From Arthrobacter sulfonylureivorans (GTDB taxonomy: Bacteria > Actinomycetota > Actinomycetes > Actinomycetales > Micrococcaceae): a DNA stretch of 64,000 bases. Location of the stretch: the NCBI GenBank assembly GCA_004000035.1, contig RJAE01000005.1, positions 205,213 to 269,212 on the forward strand, in the 5' to 3' direction. The notes beneath the pieces are model-generated. The model saw nothing but the letters and a program-made list of their open reading frames with translations. It ran no database searches and had not been told where the DNA came from. A program made the translations under genes and the position numbers. Positions 40,009 to 49,896 of this stretch are shown here, piece by piece (positions within the stretch are counted from its first letter, which is position 1; the number at the start of each line of letters is the position of its first letter).

Positions 40009-41616
40009 TCATACCCGGGCGGGCTCCTTGGCCCCGCGCTCATCCAGCCCCATGCCCGGATCCGGAATTCGCTCCAGCGGCATGTGCTCCGGACCGAGCA
40101 GCGGGTTTCCGTCCTGCCCCGCGACCAGCTCACGGGCCTCGGCCTGGGTATCCACCGACGGCATCGAACCCGGCATCGGCCGGCAGGAGCTTTCCGGCAT
40201 CCGCCAGATGGCCACCAGGCCCAGCAAGGACATGGCCACCAGGTAGTACGCCGGCATCAGCTTGTTCCCGGTGGCGTCGATCAGCGCCTGGGTGATCAGC
40301 GGGGTGGTGCCGCCGAAGATCGCCACCGCAAAGTTGTAGGCAATGCCCATCGAGCCATAGCGGCTGGCGGTGGGGAACATGGCCGGCAGCGCCGACGCCA
40401 GGATGGAAACGTAGAAGGCGGTGGCGCAGCCCAGGATCGCCAGGCCCAGCAGGGTGGCCCAGATTTCTCCGATGCCAATCAGCATGAAGGCGGGCACACC
40501 GAGCACCAAGGTGATGGCGGAACCGGTCATCAGCACGGGGCGGCGGCCGACCTTGTCCGACAGCTTTCCGGCGAAGGGAATGGCGGCCGAGAGCAGCACC
40601 AGAACCGGGATGGTCAGCAGCGTCCCCTGGAACGCGTCGTAGCCCATGGTGTCCTGCAGGTACGTGGGCATGTACGAGGTCAAGGTATAGCCCACCGTGT
40701 TGGCGGCGGCCACCACCAGCATGGCCAGCAGGATCGGGCGCCAGGATCCGGTGATGATCTGGCGGTAGCTCTTGGGTCCGTCCCCGACGGCTGCCTTGGT
40801 CTTGCCTTCCTGCGCGTCCTGGGCAGCCTGGAAAGCCGGCGACTCTTCGATCTTCAGCCGGAAGTACAGACCCACCAGTCCCAGCGGGCCGGCCAGCAGG
40901 AACGGCAGGCGCCAACCCCACTCCAGCATCGCGTCGCTTCCCAGCAGGATCTGCAACCCGGACACCACGGCGGCACCGAGGGCGAAGCCCAGATAGCTAC
41001 CCGTATCCAGCAGGCTGGCCAGGAACCCGCGGCGCTTGTCCGGGGCGTATTCGCTCACGAACGTGGTGGCGCCGGCGTACTCGCCGCCCGTGGAAAAGCC
41101 CTGCACCAGGCGGCACAGCACCAGCAGCACGGTGGCCCATCCGCCCACGGCCAAATACGTCGGCAGCAGGCCGATGGCGAAGGTGGAGGCAGCCATGGCG
41201 ATCATGGTCAGTGCCAGCGTTTTCTGCCGGCCAATGCGGTCGCCCAGACGACCGAAATACAACCCACCGAGCGGCCGGACTACGAAACTGGCAGCAAAGA
41301 CGGCCAGGCTGCCCAGCAGCCCGTCCCCCTCCTGACCACCGGCGAAGAACAGTTGGCCCATGGTGACGGCCAAGTAGCCATAGATACCGAAGTCGAACCA
41401 TTCCATGCCGTTGCCCACCACCGTGCCGCCGACGGCACGGCGCAGCATCGGCCGCTGGACAACGGTGACATCGTCCACGCGAAGTCTCCGGCGGCGTAGT
41501 CGGGGCAGCCGTGGGGAGGATTTGGCAGTGTTTTTTCCGGCAGGGAAATCTGGCGCTTTTTCTCGCGCGGCGGGCGGATTGTCCTTCAGCATTTGGGCTT
41601 CTCTCATAGAGGTCAT
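40009..41616 (-). CDS. MFS transporter, metabolite:H+ symporter (MHS) family
   Basis: A protein of about 535 residues with 12 membrane helices. MHS signatures are VVGNGMEWFDFGIYGYLAV in helix 1, RPLGGLYFGRLGDRIGRQKTL in the first loop and RLVQGFSTGGEYAGATTFVSEYAP. The family imports osmolytes or organic acids (ProP, KgtP, ShiA). A basic, Lys/Arg-rich N-terminal extension of about 50 residues precedes helix 1. The start is uncertain (ATGs at 41616, 41607 and 41592; no strong ribosome-binding site). A run of acidic/proline residues ends the protein. Confidence 0.9.
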   Translation of the reverse strand: MTSMREAQMLKDNPPAAREKAPDFPAGKNTAKSSPRLPRLRRRRLRVDDVTVVQRPMLRRAVGGTVVGNGMEWFDFGIYGYLAVTMGQLFFAGGQEGDGLLGSLAVFAASFVVRPLGGLYFGRLGDRIGRQKTLALTMIAMAASTFAIGLLPTYLAVGGWATVLLVLCRLVQGFSTGGEYAGATTFVSEYAPDKRRGFLASLLDTGSYLGFALGAAVVSGLQILLGSDAMLEWGWRLPFLLAGPLGLVGLYFRLKIEESPAFQAAQDAQEGKTKAAVGDGPKSYRQIITGSWRPILLAMLVVAAANTVGYTLTSYMPTYLQDTMGYDAFQGTLLTIPVLVLLSAAIPFAGKLSDKVGRRPVLMTGSAITLVLGVPAFMLIGIGEIWATLLGLAILGCATAFYVSILASALPAMFPTASRYGSMGIAYNFAVAIFGGTTPLITQALIDATGNKLMPAYYLVAMSLLGLVAIWRMPESSCRPMPGSMPSVDTQAEARELVAGQDGNPLLGPEHMPLERIPDPGMGLDERGAKEPARV

Positions 41617-41910
41617 TTGCTTGTGACGCGTCGTAAGCCCCGCGCCTTCCGGCCGGGGCAGGCCCACGACGTTACCGGCTGCGACGTCTTCTCTCCCAGC
41701 CGGGACCTCGAAAAACGCGCCCCGACGGCAGTCGTTGGGCAGGCTCCGACACCCGCGGCCGGAGCCCGAAATTGCGACACCGGCGATGCCCGGTTACCCG
41801 CAAGATTCCGCGCGAATTACGGGAGCAACGCGGCTGTGTTTCACGCCGCTTGTTGAAGACGGCAGCGCACGAGTTTTGTGAAATGCGCCACCAGCCGCCC
41901 GAAATGGGCC

Positions 41911-42660
41911 TTAAACCACCCCGGTGCCGCCCAGCCAGGTGCCGATCAGCAGCGTGGCCACCAGGGCGAGTGCACCGCCGATCACCACCCGGCAAGCGGC
42001 CCGGAAGACCTTGGCGCCGCCCAGCCAGGCGCCGATCGCTCCGGTGGCGGCGAGCGCCACCAGAACCGCTGCGAAGGTGATCGGGATCCGCAGCTCGGCG
42101 GGCGGCAGCAACATGGCCAGCATGGGCAAGGCGGCACCGAGCAGGAAGGCAATGGCGGAGGCGAAGGCCGCATGCCACGGGCTGACCAGGTCGTCGTCCT
42201 GGATGTTCAGCTCCGCATGCAGGTGCGCTGCCAGCGCATCGTGTGCGGTCAATTCCTTGGCCACCTGCATGGCCGTCCCCGGCGTCAGCCCGCGTTCCTG
42301 GTAGAGCGCGGCCAGTTCGGCAAGCTCTTCTTCCGGCTGTTCCTGCAGTTCCCGCTTTTCCTTGGCGATCAGCGCCTTCTGACTGTCGCTGGAGCTGGAA
42401 ACGGAGACATACTCGCCCAAGGCCATGGAGATGGCGCCGCCGATCACCGCTGCCAGGCCCGCCGTCAGCAGCGTCCCGAAGTCGCTGGTGGCACCCGCGA
42501 CGCCCACTACCAGCGCGGCAACGGAAACAATCCCGTCGTTCGCGCCGAGAACACCGGCGCGCAGCCAGTTCAGACGGGCGGCGAGACCGACGACGTCGTG
42601 CGGTTCATCGTCATGGAACTCGGGTTGGTTCGCTGGCTGGATCCGGGCATCTGCGTCCAT
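41911..42660 (-). CDS. VIT1/CCC1-family metal transporter
   Basis: A 249-residue protein with five membrane helices. It carries WLRAGVLGANDGIVSVAALVVGVAGA and MALGEYVSVSSSSD, the VIT/CCC1 signature, and a cytoplasmic Glu-rich metal-binding domain (about 95-150). Characterised relatives move Fe2+ or Mn2+ out of the cytoplasm. The ATG at 42660 is taken; a TTG at 42672 is possible. No regulator or iron box is seen nearby. Confidence 0.92.
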   Translation of the reverse strand: MDADARIQPANQPEFHDDEPHDVVGLAARLNWLRAGVLGANDGIVSVAALVVGVAGATSDFGTLLTAGLAAVIGGAISMALGEYVSVSSSSDSQKALIAKEKRELQEQPEEELAELAALYQERGLTPGTAMQVAKELTAHDALAAHLHAELNIQDDDLVSPWHAAFASAIAFLLGAALPMLAMLLPPAELRIPITFAAVLVALAATGAIGAWLGGAKVFRAACRVVIGGALALVATLLIGTWLGGTGVV

Positions 42661-42754
42661 GGTCCAAGCCAAGCACTCCGCGCGCCCAGCTTCCAGACAG
42701 GACAGCCAACCCTCAGCAGCCGGCCGGAAAACTTTGTCCGGCCCCGCCCTTTGT

Positions 42755-43528
42755 TCAGGCGGTGGCGTGGAGCCCGGTCAACTGGGGGTATTTTGGCGTG
42801 AGCGAATCACCGGAGGAAGTGCCCCGCAGCCGCCGCCCGATCCAGGGGCCCAGGTACTCGCGCGCCCAGCGGACATTGGCCACCATGGCAGCGCGGCGGG
42901 ACAGCACCGCCAGATCCGGCAGTGCCGGCAGATCGATCACGTCCTCCGCCTGCAGCAGTTCCAGCACCTTTTTGGCCATCAAGGTATGGCCCGCGGTGGA
43001 CATGTGCAGCCGGTCGGCGTCCCAGTAACGCCAGTCGCGGAACTCGCGCATCCGCCAGTAGTCAACGATTTTCGCTCCGTGCAGGTCGGCAATCTCCCGC
43101 ACCCATTCGTTGTAGATGGCGGTGCGGCCCCGGGTCTTGCCGAAGACCGCCGAGGCGACGCTGTCAAAGCCGGTGAACAGCACGACGTCGGCGCCGGTGG
43201 CAGCCAGCCTGGCCACTCCGGCCTCGTAGCCGGCCATCAGGGCGTCGATGTCCACCCGCGGGCGCAGGATGTCATTTCCGCCGGCGTAGAGGGTGACCAT
43301 GGTCGGCTTGAGCGCGACGGCGGCGTCAACCTGTTCGTCCAGAACCTGGGTAATCTTCTTGCCTCGGATGGCAAGGTTGGCGTAGCCCCAGCCGGAATCG
43401 GCCAGCATGAGCTGCTCGGCCACCCGGTCCGCCCAGCCGCGCACGCCGTTGGGCAAAGTGGGGTCGTAGTCCCCTACCCCTTCGGTGAACGAATCCCCCA
43501 GGGCCACAAAACGCTTAGCAAATGTCAC
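42755..43528 (-). CDS. SGNH/GDSL-family hydrolase
   Basis: A 257-residue esterase-fold enzyme. Block I is ALGDSFTEG with the nucleophile Ser13. Block III is YAGGNDI and block V is DADRLHMSTAGH with the catalytic Asp and His. There is no signal peptide, so it is cytoplasmic. The substrate is unknown. The start is GTG at 43528 without a ribosome-binding site; TAATCT lies 6 nt upstream. Confidence 0.93.
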   Translation of the reverse strand: MTFAKRFVALGDSFTEGVGDYDPTLPNGVRGWADRVAEQLMLADSGWGYANLAIRGKKITQVLDEQVDAAVALKPTMVTLYAGGNDILRPRVDIDALMAGYEAGVARLAATGADVVLFTGFDSVASAVFGKTRGRTAIYNEWVREIADLHGAKIVDYWRMREFRDWRYWDADRLHMSTAGHTLMAKKVLELLQAEDVIDLPALPDLAVLSRRAAMVANVRWAREYLGPWIGRRLRGTSSGDSLTPKYPQLTGLHATA

Positions 43529-43534
43529 CGGAAC

Positions 43535-43540
43535 AGATTA
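43535..43540 (-). promoter_or_regulatory. Putative -10 of a leaderless promoter (SGNH hydrolase gene)
   Basis: TAATCT on the minus strand, 6 nt before GTG 43528, in a locally AT-rich stretch. Confidence 0.5.
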
Positions 43541-43593
43541 ACAAAGAACGGCCGCGGCCCGGTTCACCCAATCTTCCGGCCCGGCTCGGCCCG

Positions 43594-43932
43594 TCAGCTG
43601 CCGCTGCGCGGGGCGTACATGATCACCGCGACGCCGGCGAGTGCGATTCCGGCGCCGATGTAGTCCCAGCGGTCCGGTTGGAAACCGTCCAGCAGCATGG
43701 CCCAGGCCAGCGATCCCGCGATGAACACGCCGCCGTACGCGGCCAGCACCCGGCCGAAGTTGGCATCCGGCTGCTGCGCGGCAATGAAACCGTACAGGCC
43801 CAGTGCCATCACGCCCAGGCCGGCAAACCACCAGGCCCGGTCCTCGCGCACGGCCTGCCACACCAGCCACGCTCCGCCGATCTCGGCAACGGCGGCCAGG
43901 ACAAACAGGATGGCGGATTTGGCGAATGTCAT
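43594..43932 (-). CDS. YnfA-family small membrane protein
   Basis: A 112-residue protein with four membrane helices of the UPF0060/YnfA family. It has the motifs [10 protein letters not shown] and [16 protein letters not shown], and the fold resembles small multidrug-resistance exporters. The ATG lacks a ribosome-binding site; GACAAT lies 6 nt upstream. It lies between the SGNH hydrolase and the polyamine locus and appears independent of both. Confidence 0.93.
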   Translation of the reverse strand: MTFAKSAILFVLAAVAEIGGAWLVWQAVREDRAWWFAGLGVMALGLYGFIAAQQPDANFGRVLAAYGGVFIAGSLAWAMLLDGFQPDRWDYIGAGIALAGVAVIMYAPRSGS

Positions 43933-43971
43933 GCAGCCATTGTCCCAAGCCGCCGGCCGTCCGGTGCGGCG

Positions 43972-45327
43972 TCAGTGGTTGGTTAGCGCCCGGATGGCTT
44001 CTTCGAAAATCTCGTGATGCCGTTCGACGTCGGCGCTGGTGGTCTGCGGGCACATCAGGGCCATGTTGTGGAACGGGGTGAGCAGGATGCCACGGTTGGC
44101 CAGATACAGGTGCAGGAAGTCTTCCAGCGCACCGTCGTGGCTGGCCGCCGATTCGGTGCCGTTGCGGGGCGCCGGGCTGGCAAAGCGGTATTCGGCACGA
44201 GCGCCCAGTTGGGCAACAGACCAGGGCAGTGAATAGGTGTCGATTACTCTCTGCACGCCGGCGGCGAACTCCGTGGCGCGGCCGATCATCAATGCGAAGG
44301 CCTGGTCCGTCAAGACGTGTTCCAGTGTGGCCCGCATGGCCGCCACGGACAGCGGGTTTCCGGCCAGGGTGCCGCCGACGCCGCCCATGTCCACCAGGTC
44401 CAAGTCTGTCCGGCCGAGGGCCCGCTCGGCCAGTTCGGCGCTAAGCCCGTAGGCACCGCACGGAATGCCGCCGCCAATCGATTTCCCGATCACCACGATG
44501 TCCGGCTCAAGCCCCCACGCCGCCGTTGCCCCGCCGGGACCGGCGGAGAAGGTGTGCGTCTCGTCGATGATCAGCAGCGTCCCGTGCCGGCGGGTCAGCT
44601 CCCGCACACCCTGCAGGTAGCCGGGTTCGGGCAGCACGATGCCGATGTTGGTCAGTGCCGGCTCCATCAGCACCGCTGCCACGTCGCCGTGGGCAAGCTG
44701 CCGTTCCAAGGCAGCGAGATCGTTGAACTCCGCCACCCTGCTGGTCTCCGTGACGTCCACGGGCGCCCCGACATTGCCCGGGCGGCTCATCCCCTCGCCG
44801 TCGGACCCGGCCACGATCAGCGACTCATCCACCGACCCGTGGTAGCAGTACGGATTGAACAGGATCTTGCCCCGGCCGGTCAGCGCGCGGACCAGCCGGA
44901 TGGCCCAGCGGTTGGCGTCCGTGGCGGTGAGCGAGAAGCTCCAGCGTTCCACGCCGAACCGTCGCGCCAGCTCGGCGCCCACCCACTCTGCATCGGCAGT
45001 CGGCAGCATGGTGGCCAGTCCGCCGTCGTCAGCAATACGCCGGATGATGGCGTCGACGGTGGGCTGCGGGGAATGGCCGGCCATCGCGCCGGTGTCCCCC
45101 AGCGCGAAATCGACGTACTCCAGGCCGTCCACGTCCCACACCCGGCAGCCGCGGGCGCGCTCCAGATAGATGGGGAAGCCTCCGGCCTTCTTGTTCATCC
45201 ACGTCATCGGGACCTTGCCGAAGAGGTGGGCGGCGCCGTCGTACAGCGCTTTGGACTGGGGGTGCTTGGCTTCGAAGTCCTGCCGCTCGCGGTCGAACAG
45301 CTCGGCCAGCCGGTTCCGATCGATCAT
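43972..45327 (-). CDS. Class III aminotransferase, glutamate-1-semialdehyde aminomutase-like
   Basis: A 451-residue fold-type I PLP enzyme. The PLP lysine is Lys282 in VVIGKSIGGGIPCGAYG and the cofactor Asp is in IIDETHTF. It is closest in style to glutamate-1-semialdehyde 2,1-aminomutase-like transaminases rather than to the omega-transaminase at 50388. It follows potC by 47 nt on the same strand, so it is probably the last gene of the amine-uptake operon and acts on the imported compound or its product. TAGGAG lies 6 nt before the ATG. Confidence 0.88.
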   Translation of the reverse strand: MIDRNRLAELFDRERQDFEAKHPQSKALYDGAAHLFGKVPMTWMNKKAGGFPIYLERARGCRVWDVDGLEYVDFALGDTGAMAGHSPQPTVDAIIRRIADDGGLATMLPTADAEWVGAELARRFGVERWSFSLTATDANRWAIRLVRALTGRGKILFNPYCYHGSVDESLIVAGSDGEGMSRPGNVGAPVDVTETSRVAEFNDLAALERQLAHGDVAAVLMEPALTNIGIVLPEPGYLQGVRELTRRHGTLLIIDETHTFSAGPGGATAAWGLEPDIVVIGKSIGGGIPCGAYGLSAELAERALGRTDLDLVDMGGVGGTLAGNPLSVAAMRATLEHVLTDQAFALMIGRATEFAAGVQRVIDTYSLPWSVAQLGARAEYRFASPAPRNGTESAASHDGALEDFLHLYLANRGILLTPFHNMALMCPQTTSADVERHHEIFEEAIRALTNH

Positions 45328-45374
45328 GAAGTACTCCTAGCAACGGGCCGGCAGCACGCCGGGCGGCGGGGGCG

Positions 45375-46172
45375 TCAGCGAGCGGCCAGCATCTTGCGGC
45401 GGCGGTGCGCCAGGACCTGGCCGCCGATCACGATCAGCAGCGCGACGATGAACATCGCGGAGCCGATCACATTGGCCTGCGCAGGGATGCCGCGGGTGGC
45501 GGCCACGTAGATGAACTTCGGGAAGGTATCCACGTTGCCGGAGTTGAAGTTGGTGATGATGAAATCGTCGAAGCTGATGGCGAAGCTCAGCAGGCCGGCA
45601 GCCACGATTCCGGGCAGCAGCAGCGGGAAGGTCACCCGCCAGAACGCCTGCATCGGCGAGGCGTACAGATCGGCCGCTGCCTCCTCCAGTTTCGGGTCGA
45701 GGCTGGCCACCCGGGCCTTGACCGTGACCACCACAAACGAGATGCAGAAAACGGTGTGCGCAATGATGATGGTTCCCTTGCCCAGTTCCGCGCCCACATT
45801 CAGGAACTGCGCCAGCAGCGAGGCGCCGAGGACAACCTCCGGGGTTGCCAGCGGCAGGAAGATCAGCATGTTGGCGGTGGCATTGAACTTGAACCGGTAG
45901 CGGACCAGCCCAATGGCGATGGCCGTTCCCAGGACGACGGCGATCAGCGTCGCCGTGGCGCCGATCTGCAGGCTGTTGCCCAGGGCCGAGCAGACTTCCG
46001 GAGCGCCGCACGGGTTGCGCCAGTTGTCCCAGGTAAAGCCGCGCCAGGTGAGGTTGGTTCGGCCGGCGTCGTTGAAGGAAAACACGAAGACGTAGGCGAT
46101 CGGGACCAGCAGGAAGACGAACGCCAGTCCGCCGATCACCGGGACCAGCCAGCGGCCGAGAGAGTTTTTCAC
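45375..46172 (-). CDS. potC: Polyamine-type ABC transporter permease (PotC-like)
   Basis: A 265-residue permease with six membrane helices. The EAA loop is EEAAADLYASPMQAFWRVTFPLLLP, and FDDFIITNFNSG is the conserved PotC segment near the substrate path. The GTG start at 46172 has AGGGGGAA 6-7 nt upstream and lies 12 nt after the potB stop. Confidence 0.93.
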   Translation of the reverse strand: MKNSLGRWLVPVIGGLAFVFLLVPIAYVFVFSFNDAGRTNLTWRGFTWDNWRNPCGAPEVCSALGNSLQIGATATLIAVVLGTAIAIGLVRYRFKFNATANMLIFLPLATPEVVLGASLLAQFLNVGAELGKGTIIIAHTVFCISFVVVTVKARVASLDPKLEEAAADLYASPMQAFWRVTFPLLLPGIVAAGLLSFAISFDDFIITNFNSGNVDTFPKFIYVAATRGIPAQANVIGSAMFIVALLIVIGGQVLAHRRRKMLAAR

Positions 46173-46184
46173 AGTGGTTTCCCC

Positions 46185-47135
46185 CTACAGCAGTTCTTTG
46201 GTGCCGAAGCGGCGGACGTAGATGAAGACCAGGGCGAGGATCGCCAGCATCAGCACGAAGGACAGTGCCGAGGCCCCGGGATAGTCGACCACCCGGAAGA
46301 ATCTGGAGTCCACGACCTGGCCGATCATGGTGGTGTCCCGGTTGTTGCCCAGCAGAGCGGCGTTGATGTAGTCGCCGGCAGCGGGAATGAACGTCAGCAG
46401 CGTTCCGGCGATCACGCCGGGCATCGACAGCGGCAGCGTCACCGTCCGGAAGGTGGTGAAGCCGCTGGCATACAAATCGTTTCCGGCCTCGATCAAGCGG
46501 ATGTCCAGGCGTTCCAGGTTCGCGTAGATGGGCAGGGCCATGAACGGCAGGAAGTTGTAGGTCAGGCCGCAGACCACGGCGAAGGCGGTGGCGGTGAGCC
46601 GTCCGTCGTCGGGCAGCAAAGCGAACGTGCGGAGCACGGAAACCACCGGCCCCTCGTCGGCGAGGATCTGCTTCCAGGCCTGCGTGCGCAAGATGAAGCT
46701 GGTGAAGAACGGGGCGATGATCAGCACCAGCAGGATGCCGCGCAGCAACGCATGATGACGCAGCCGGACAGCAATCAGGTAGGCCATCGGATAGCCGATC
46801 GCCAGCGCCGCGGCCGTCGCGATCAGGGCGAACCCGAAGGAACGCAGCAGCTCCGGCCAGTAGCTGCCCAGCATCCGCACGTAGTTGTTGAATTCCAGCG
46901 CCGGCACAAACTGGCCGATGTCCGCCCCCGGCGGCTTCGCATAGAGCGACGTCGCGAGCAGCGAGAACACGGGCAGCACAAAGAACAGCAGCAGGAACAA
47001 GAACCCCGGCAGGATCAGCCAGTACCCCATCCGCCCCCGGCGGCGCTCCTCCTTGAGTTCGCCGCTGCCGCGCTCACTGCCGCCGCGCCGCTTATCCGGC
47101 GCCGGTGTCTTGTCCGCCGCGGCCTGAACGCTCAT
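46185..47135 (-). CDS. potB: Polyamine-type ABC transporter permease (PotB-like)
   Basis: A 316-residue permease. A cytoplasmic N-terminal region of about 35 charged residues is followed by six helices. The EAA loop is IEAGNDLYASGFTTFRTVTLPLSMP and the periplasmic-side LLGNNRDTTMIG motif is typical of PotB. The ATG overlaps the potA stop by one base (TGATG). Confidence 0.93.
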   Translation of the reverse strand: MSVQAAADKTPAPDKRRGGSERGSGELKEERRRGRMGYWLILPGFLFLLLFFVLPVFSLLATSLYAKPPGADIGQFVPALEFNNYVRMLGSYWPELLRSFGFALIATAAALAIGYPMAYLIAVRLRHHALLRGILLVLIIAPFFTSFILRTQAWKQILADEGPVVSVLRTFALLPDDGRLTATAFAVVCGLTYNFLPFMALPIYANLERLDIRLIEAGNDLYASGFTTFRTVTLPLSMPGVIAGTLLTFIPAAGDYINAALLGNNRDTTMIGQVVDSRFFRVVDYPGASALSFVLMLAILALVFIYVRRFGTKELL

Positions 47136-48298
47136 CAGTCGTCAACCTCTGGTGCTCCGTACTGCGCGTCCTCGGCGCCGTCCAGGCCGAAGGCGTGCTC
47201 TGTGTCCCAATTGAGCACCACGCCGTCGCCCGGCTGGGCCAACTGCTGGCCGTGGTTCTGGCTGAACACGCCCACGGTACCGATCCCTGGCACCTCCACC
47301 AGGTAATCGGTGCTGACCCCGGTGAACGAGGTGTCCAGCACCGTGCCGTGCAGGACGTTGGCCGCATCGGCCGGCGCGTCCTGCGGCCACATCATCCTCA
47401 GCTTTTCCGGCCGGATCCCGATCAGGGCCTTGCCCTGCTGCACAGTTGAGCGCTCCTTGAGCACGGCCAGCCTGTTCCCGTTGGCATTGACGACGACGGC
47501 GTCGCCGCGGTCCTCCACAATGTCGCCGGCAACCAGGTTGGACTTGCCCAGGAAGTTCGCCACGAAGACGGTGCGCGGCAGTTCGTACAGTTCGCGCGGT
47601 GCGCCCATCTGCTCCACCTTGCCGGCGTTCATGACGGCCACGGTGTCCGCCATGGTCATGGCTTCCTCTTGGTCGTGGGTGACGTGCACGAAGGTCAGGC
47701 CGACCTCGGTTTGGATCTTCTTCAGTTCCACCTGCATCTGCCGGCGCAGCTTCATGTCCAGGGCGCCCAGCGGCTCATCCAGCAGCAGCACGGCCGGGTG
47801 GTTGACGATGGCGCGCGCCAAGGCCACCCGCTGCTGTTGTCCGCCGGAGAGCTGGGCCGGCCGGCGCGCGGCCAGGTGCGACAACTCGACCAACTCCAGC
47901 GCCGCCTCGGCTTGTGCCCGCGCATCGCGGACTTTACGACGCCGGAGCCCGAAGGACACGTTGTCCAGCACGCTCATGTGCGGGAACAGCGCATAGTTCT
48001 GGAAGACCGTGTTGACCGGCCGCTGATGGGCGCCGGACCTGCTGATGTCCTTGCCGCCAATGCTGATGGTCCCGGAGGTGGGCTGTTCCAGGCCGGCCAC
48101 CATGCGAAGCGTTGTGGTCTTGCCGCAGCCGGAGGGCCCCAGCAGGGCAAAGAACTTCCCTGCCGGGATGGTCAGGTCAAGGTCCTCCACCGCGACGAAA
48201 TCGCCGAACCGCTTGGTGATGGCTCCCAGCACCAAGTCCGCTCCGCTCTCCTCGCCGACGGCGCTGGCATTCTCTGTCTGCAGGGGTGCCTGAGTCAT
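47135..48298 (-). CDS. potA: Polyamine-type ABC transporter ATP-binding protein (PotA-like)
   Basis: A 387-residue ATPase. Walker A is GPSGCGKTTT, the Q-loop VFQNYALFPHM, the signature QLSGGQQQR and Walker B VLLLDEPLGALD. A TOBE domain follows at the C-terminus (RPEKLRMMW onward). It belongs to the spermidine/putrescine or related amine transporter group. It overlaps potD and potB by one base each. Confidence 0.94.
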   Translation of the reverse strand: MTQAPLQTENASAVGEESGADLVLGAITKRFGDFVAVEDLDLTIPAGKFFALLGPSGCGKTTTLRMVAGLEQPTSGTISIGGKDISRSGAHQRPVNTVFQNYALFPHMSVLDNVSFGLRRRKVRDARAQAEAALELVELSHLAARRPAQLSGGQQQRVALARAIVNHPAVLLLDEPLGALDMKLRRQMQVELKKIQTEVGLTFVHVTHDQEEAMTMADTVAVMNAGKVEQMGAPRELYELPRTVFVANFLGKSNLVAGDIVEDRGDAVVVNANGNRLAVLKERSTVQQGKALIGIRPEKLRMMWPQDAPADAANVLHGTVLDTSFTGVSTDYLVEVPGIGTVGVFSQNHGQQLAQPGDGVVLNWDTEHAFGLDGAEDAQYGAPEVDD

Positions 48299-49521
48299 CA
48301 GTTGCCAATCGTCTGCTGGAACCGGTCGCTGAAGTCGGTTTCCTCATCGGCGTCCAGGCTGCGGAACACGCTGACTCTGGCCAGGTCCTCCTCGGTCGGG
48401 AAGATCAGCGGATTGTCCACCAGCTCCGGATCGATCTTCTCCATGGCCTCCTTGGCGCCCTCCACCGGGCAGATGAAGTTGACATAGGCGGCGGCAGTGG
48501 CTGCGTTTACCGGATCGTAGTAGTAGTCCATCAGGGCTTCCGCATTCTTCTTATGCGGCGATCCAATAGGCACCATCAGGTTGTCCGACCACAGGGTGCC
48601 GCCGGCTTCCGGAATGGCGAATTCCCATTTGTCGCCTTCCTCGAAGTTCAACTGGGTGATGTCGCCGGACCAGCAGATCACCGCGAGGGCATCTCCGGAG
48701 ATCAGGTCTTCCTTGTAGGAGTTGCCCTTGACCTGCCGGATCTGTCCACTGGAAATCTGCTTCTGCAGAACCTCCAGCGCCGCGTCGTATTCGTTGGCAC
48801 CCCAGCTGCCGGAGATGTCCACGCCGTTCTCCATCATCAGCAGGCCCATGGTGTCGCGCATTTCGTCCAGTACTTCTACGCGTCCCTTGAGTTCCGGCTT
48901 CCACAAGTCGCCCACGGTCTTCAGGCCGCCCGGAACGGCTTCCTTGTTCCAGGCGATGCCTGCGTAGCCGGACTGCCAGGTCAGGGAATTCTTCCGGCCG
49001 GGATCAAAGTCCACGTTCTTCAGGGTCTCCAACAGATTGGCCGCGTTCGGAATGTTCGCGTGGTCCAGTTCCTGCGTGTACCCCAGCCGGATCAGGCGCG
49101 CTGCCATCCAGTCGGTCAGCGTGATGATGTCCTGCCCAATGTCCTGCCCGGCGGCAAGCTGGCCCTGGATCTTGCCGAAGTATGTGTCGTTGCCGTCAAT
49201 ATCCTCGGAGTACTTGGCTTGGATACCGCTCTGCTTGCTGAAGGCCTCGAGTGACGGATACTTCTGGGTGGAGTCGTCATAGTCCAGGTACAGAGTCCAG
49301 TTGGCCCAGTTGACTACCTTTTCCTGGTCCGAGAGGTCTTCCGCCGGCGCCAGTCCACCCGCCGAGCCTGTATTCGTCGAGGTTCCGGTGCCGCCGGTGC
49401 CGCAGGCAGCGAGCAGCCCGGCCAGGGTGAGCCCCCCGGCACCCATCAGCACGTTGCGGCGGGACATCTGCGCAGCAATGAGGCCGCGCAGACGTGGGTC
49501 TTCAGGTAGTCGTTTCGGCAT
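48298..49521 (-). CDS. potD: Polyamine-type ABC transporter binding lipoprotein (PotD-like)
   Basis: 407 residues from the ATG at 49521, with GGGAG 7 nt upstream. The N-terminus has a twin-arginine motif SRRN followed by a hydrophobic stretch and lipobox LAAC (Cys40), so it is probably a Tat-exported lipoprotein. The mature start VVNWANWTLYLDYD is the PotD/F hallmark, and TLTDWMAARL and WQSGYAGIAWNKE also match. It heads the potDABC-transaminase operon. Putrescine, spermidine or a related amine is the expected ligand; the exact one is not known. Confidence 0.93.
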   Translation of the reverse strand: MPKRLPEDPRLRGLIAAQMSRRNVLMGAGGLTLAGLLAACGTGGTGTSTNTGSAGGLAPAEDLSDQEKVVNWANWTLYLDYDDSTQKYPSLEAFSKQSGIQAKYSEDIDGNDTYFGKIQGQLAAGQDIGQDIITLTDWMAARLIRLGYTQELDHANIPNAANLLETLKNVDFDPGRKNSLTWQSGYAGIAWNKEAVPGGLKTVGDLWKPELKGRVEVLDEMRDTMGLLMMENGVDISGSWGANEYDAALEVLQKQISSGQIRQVKGNSYKEDLISGDALAVICWSGDITQLNFEEGDKWEFAIPEAGGTLWSDNLMVPIGSPHKKNAEALMDYYYDPVNAATAAAYVNFICPVEGAKEAMEKIDPELVDNPLIFPTEEDLARVSVFRSLDADEETDFSDRFQQTIGN

Positions 49522-49896
49522 CTGATGCTCCCAGTTGACGGATTGGACCTCACTCGGTGCGTTGATACTTGCAGACACCGGAGGACCCGACAATAGTTTC
49601 AGTTGTAAATTTTTGGTTACACGACGGAATCCGAAGCGGGACACGCCCCCTGGGTTGCGATTGCCCCGACCCTGCCCAGTGCACCCGCGAAGTATGCACC
49701 GTTGGGCCGGACCGCCTGCACCAGAAAAGGTTTGTGACCCGCTTCACAACAGATAGTAGCCTCAAGAAGTTCGTATTTCGATAGCTACAGCTGCATATTT
49801 TTTCGAATCCACTACTTGCGCAAGCCGCAGACAACGGATTCAATAGCAAGCAATCCCGCCGATGGCGGAGATCCGTTTCACAGGAGGTGGATACGC
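49522..49896. other. Divergent control region of the polyamine locus
   Basis: 375 bp between potD (minus) and the Lrp-type regulator (plus). It contains the most AT-rich stretch of the window (about 49745-49830), with TTCG-TATTTCGA and a TTTTTTCGAA segment that could be Lrp contacts or -10 elements for both directions. I cannot assign exact promoters. No gene is seen. Confidence 0.6.
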